Origin: Planctomycetota bacterium
GTDB taxonomy: Bacteria; Planctomycetota; Brocadiia; SM23-32
Assembly (NCBI GenBank): GCA_030604585.1
Contig: JAUVVP010000149.1
Span: forward strand, 1-5,987
DNA length: 5,987 nucleotides
Direction of reading: 5' to 3'
In this document: in pieces, positions 5,417 through 5,987 of the stretch
How the letters are laid out: every line of letters starts with the position of its first letter
Position numbering within the stretch: the stretch's first letter is position 1
The notes under the pieces: model-generated
Seen by the model: the letters and a program-made list of their open reading frames with translations, nothing else
Databases searched by the model: none
Told to the model about the DNA's origin: nothing
Translations under genes and position numbers: made by a program

Positions 5417-5806
5417 ATGGACATGACCAATCTGCTGGGTGAACTCACTTTCCACGACGGCCTGATCCCCGCCATCATCATGGAGGCCGATGGGCAGGTG
5501 CTCACCCTCTGTTACATGGACCGCGAGGCGCTTGGGAAGACCCTGGAGACGGGGCAGGTCCACGTGTTCCGGCGTTCCAGGGGCAGGGCCATGTTGAAGG
5601 GCGAGAGCAGCGGCCACACCCAGCAGGTGAAGGAGATCAGGGCGGACTGCGAGGGGAACTCCCTGCTGCTGGTGGTGCAGCAGCACGTGGCGGCCTGCCA
5701 CGCCGGCTACAGGAGCTGCTACTACCGGCAGTATTGCCCCCAAAGCGACAGCTTCCGTATTTGCGAGGAGCGGCTCTTCGACCCCAAAGAGGTCTACGGC
5801 GCCTGA
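5417..5806 (+). CDS. hisI: Phosphoribosyl-AMP cyclohydrolase (HisI)
   Basis: HisI hydrolyses the purine ring of phosphoribosyl-AMP to give ProFAR, the third step of histidine biosynthesis, in the cytoplasm. The 129-residue product has the family order: GLIPAIIMEADGQVLTLCYM with REAL following (15-39), TLETGQVHVF (42-51), KGESSGH (61-67), the DC metal motif (77-78) and ACHAGYRSCYYR (93-104). The three zinc Cys (78, 94, 101) and the adjacent His95 are present. The usual D-C-D-x-D magnesium motif reads D-C-E-G-N here. There is no fused HisE domain, so this is the stand-alone form. I chose ATG 5417 because GGAG lies 8 nt upstream and family similarity begins shortly after it. A TTG at 5321 in the same frame would add 32 unrelated residues and lies upstream of the proposed promoter. 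No other his gene is in view. Confidence 0.93.
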   Translation: MDMTNLLGELTFHDGLIPAIIMEADGQVLTLCYMDREALGKTLETGQVHVFRRSRGRAMLKGESSGHTQQVKEIRADCEGNSLLLVVQQHVAACHAGYRSCYYRQYCPQSDSFRICEERLFDPKEVYGA

Positions 5807-5809
5807 GAA

Positions 5810-5839
5810 GCCCTTCTGAAGGTGCCTGGCGGCAGGGGC
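5810..5839 (+). terminator. Weak stem-loop after hisI
   Basis: GCCCTT (5810-5815) can pair with AGGGGC (5834-5839, one G-U pair). A smaller nested stem, CCTG/CAGG (5825-5828 with 5833-5836), competes with it. It begins 4 nt after the hisI stop codon, but the following bases are AAATAAG rather than a T-run. At best it is a weak terminator or 3'-end stabiliser. Confidence 0.25.
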
Positions 5840-5848
5840 CAAATAAGA

Positions 5849-5877
5849 TTTGCATTGAGTAGGCAGGTTGTTATAAT
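5849..5877 (+). promoter_or_regulatory. Promoter of the gene starting at 5953
   Basis: TTTGCA (5849-5854, 4 of 6) and a perfect TATAAT -10 (5872-5877) are separated by 17 nt in a locally AT-rich island within GC-rich DNA. The predicted start at about 5884 leaves a leader of about 69 nt. The downstream gene is therefore probably transcribed independently of hisI. Confidence 0.6.
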
Positions 5878-5952
5878 AACGCGAGAGGACGCGATTCCTG
5901 GGAAGTGACGTGTATCGGCACGCTTGTCCCTTTGTGTGACGGAGAGACTGGA

Positions 5953-5987
5953 ATGGCAGACGAAACCCAGTATATGAGCTACGAGCA
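5953..5987 (+). CDS. 5' end of an unidentified gene, cut by the window edge
   Basis: ATG at 5953 opens a frame that reads MADETQYMSYE before the window ends. It is preceded by GGAGAG (5941-5946) with a 6-nt spacer and by a good promoter, so a real gene start is likely. A GTG at 5905 in the same frame would add 16 residues but has the weaker context. Twelve codons are too few to name a family. Confidence 0.6.
   Translation, partial: MADETQYMSYE

Noticed and set aside
5189..5842. 217-codon minus-strand frame opposite hisI
   Set aside because: HisI on the plus strand carries all family motifs. The minus frame has none and runs into the HNH gene in another frame.

Overview
This is a GC-rich, gene-dense stretch of a bacterial chromosome. 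The organism is probably diderm (Gram-negative type): the window encodes an Mla-type phospholipid transporter and a large secreted lipoprotein without the inner-membrane retention Asp at +2. The phylum is not fixed by anything I can read directly. A planctomycete or related lineage is my guess, from the repeat-bearing MCE protein, the high GC and the isolated hisI, and it is low confidence.

Layout. Five genes lie head to tail on the minus strand and are read from about 5270 down to 114: an HNH-family nuclease, an unrecognised 520-residue lipoprotein rich in Trp, Pro and Tyr, an MlaE-type permease, an MlaD-type MCE protein and an MlaF-type ATPase. The lipoprotein and permease genes overlap by 17 bp, and the other gaps are 81, 71 and 33 nt, so one transcription unit is plausible. 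Positions 1-113 hold only GC-rich stem-loops beyond the end of mlaF. From the divergent intergenic region (about 5271-5416) the plus strand runs the other way with a stand-alone hisI (phosphoribosyl-AMP cyclohydrolase). After it comes a good promoter (-10 TATAAT at 5872) and the first 12 codons of an unidentified gene cut by the window edge.

How the genes work together. MlaE (permease), MlaD (periplasmic MCE ring plus long C-terminal extension) and MlaF (ATPase) form the inner-membrane lipid transporter. The lipoprotein, translationally coupled to mlaE, is the best candidate for an envelope or outer-membrane partner; no MlaA, MlaB or MlaC is encoded here. Its sequence is a chain of about 24 short strand-like motifs. 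The MCE protein carries six copies of a G-E-G-T-x-G-R/K-L motif spaced 41, 41, 34, 41 and 34 residues apart, intervals that differ by exactly seven residues. These two proteins are the most interesting content of the window. The HNH nuclease and HisI have no evident link to lipid transport.

The divergent promoter region is compact. It has a strong sigma70-like promoter for the HNH gene, a weaker one for hisI, a 14-bp perfect palindrome between them and a 12-bp perfect palindrome inside the hisI promoter spacer. No tRNA, rRNA, CRISPR, insertion sequence or integrase was seen, and no gene-free stretch exceeds 150 nt.
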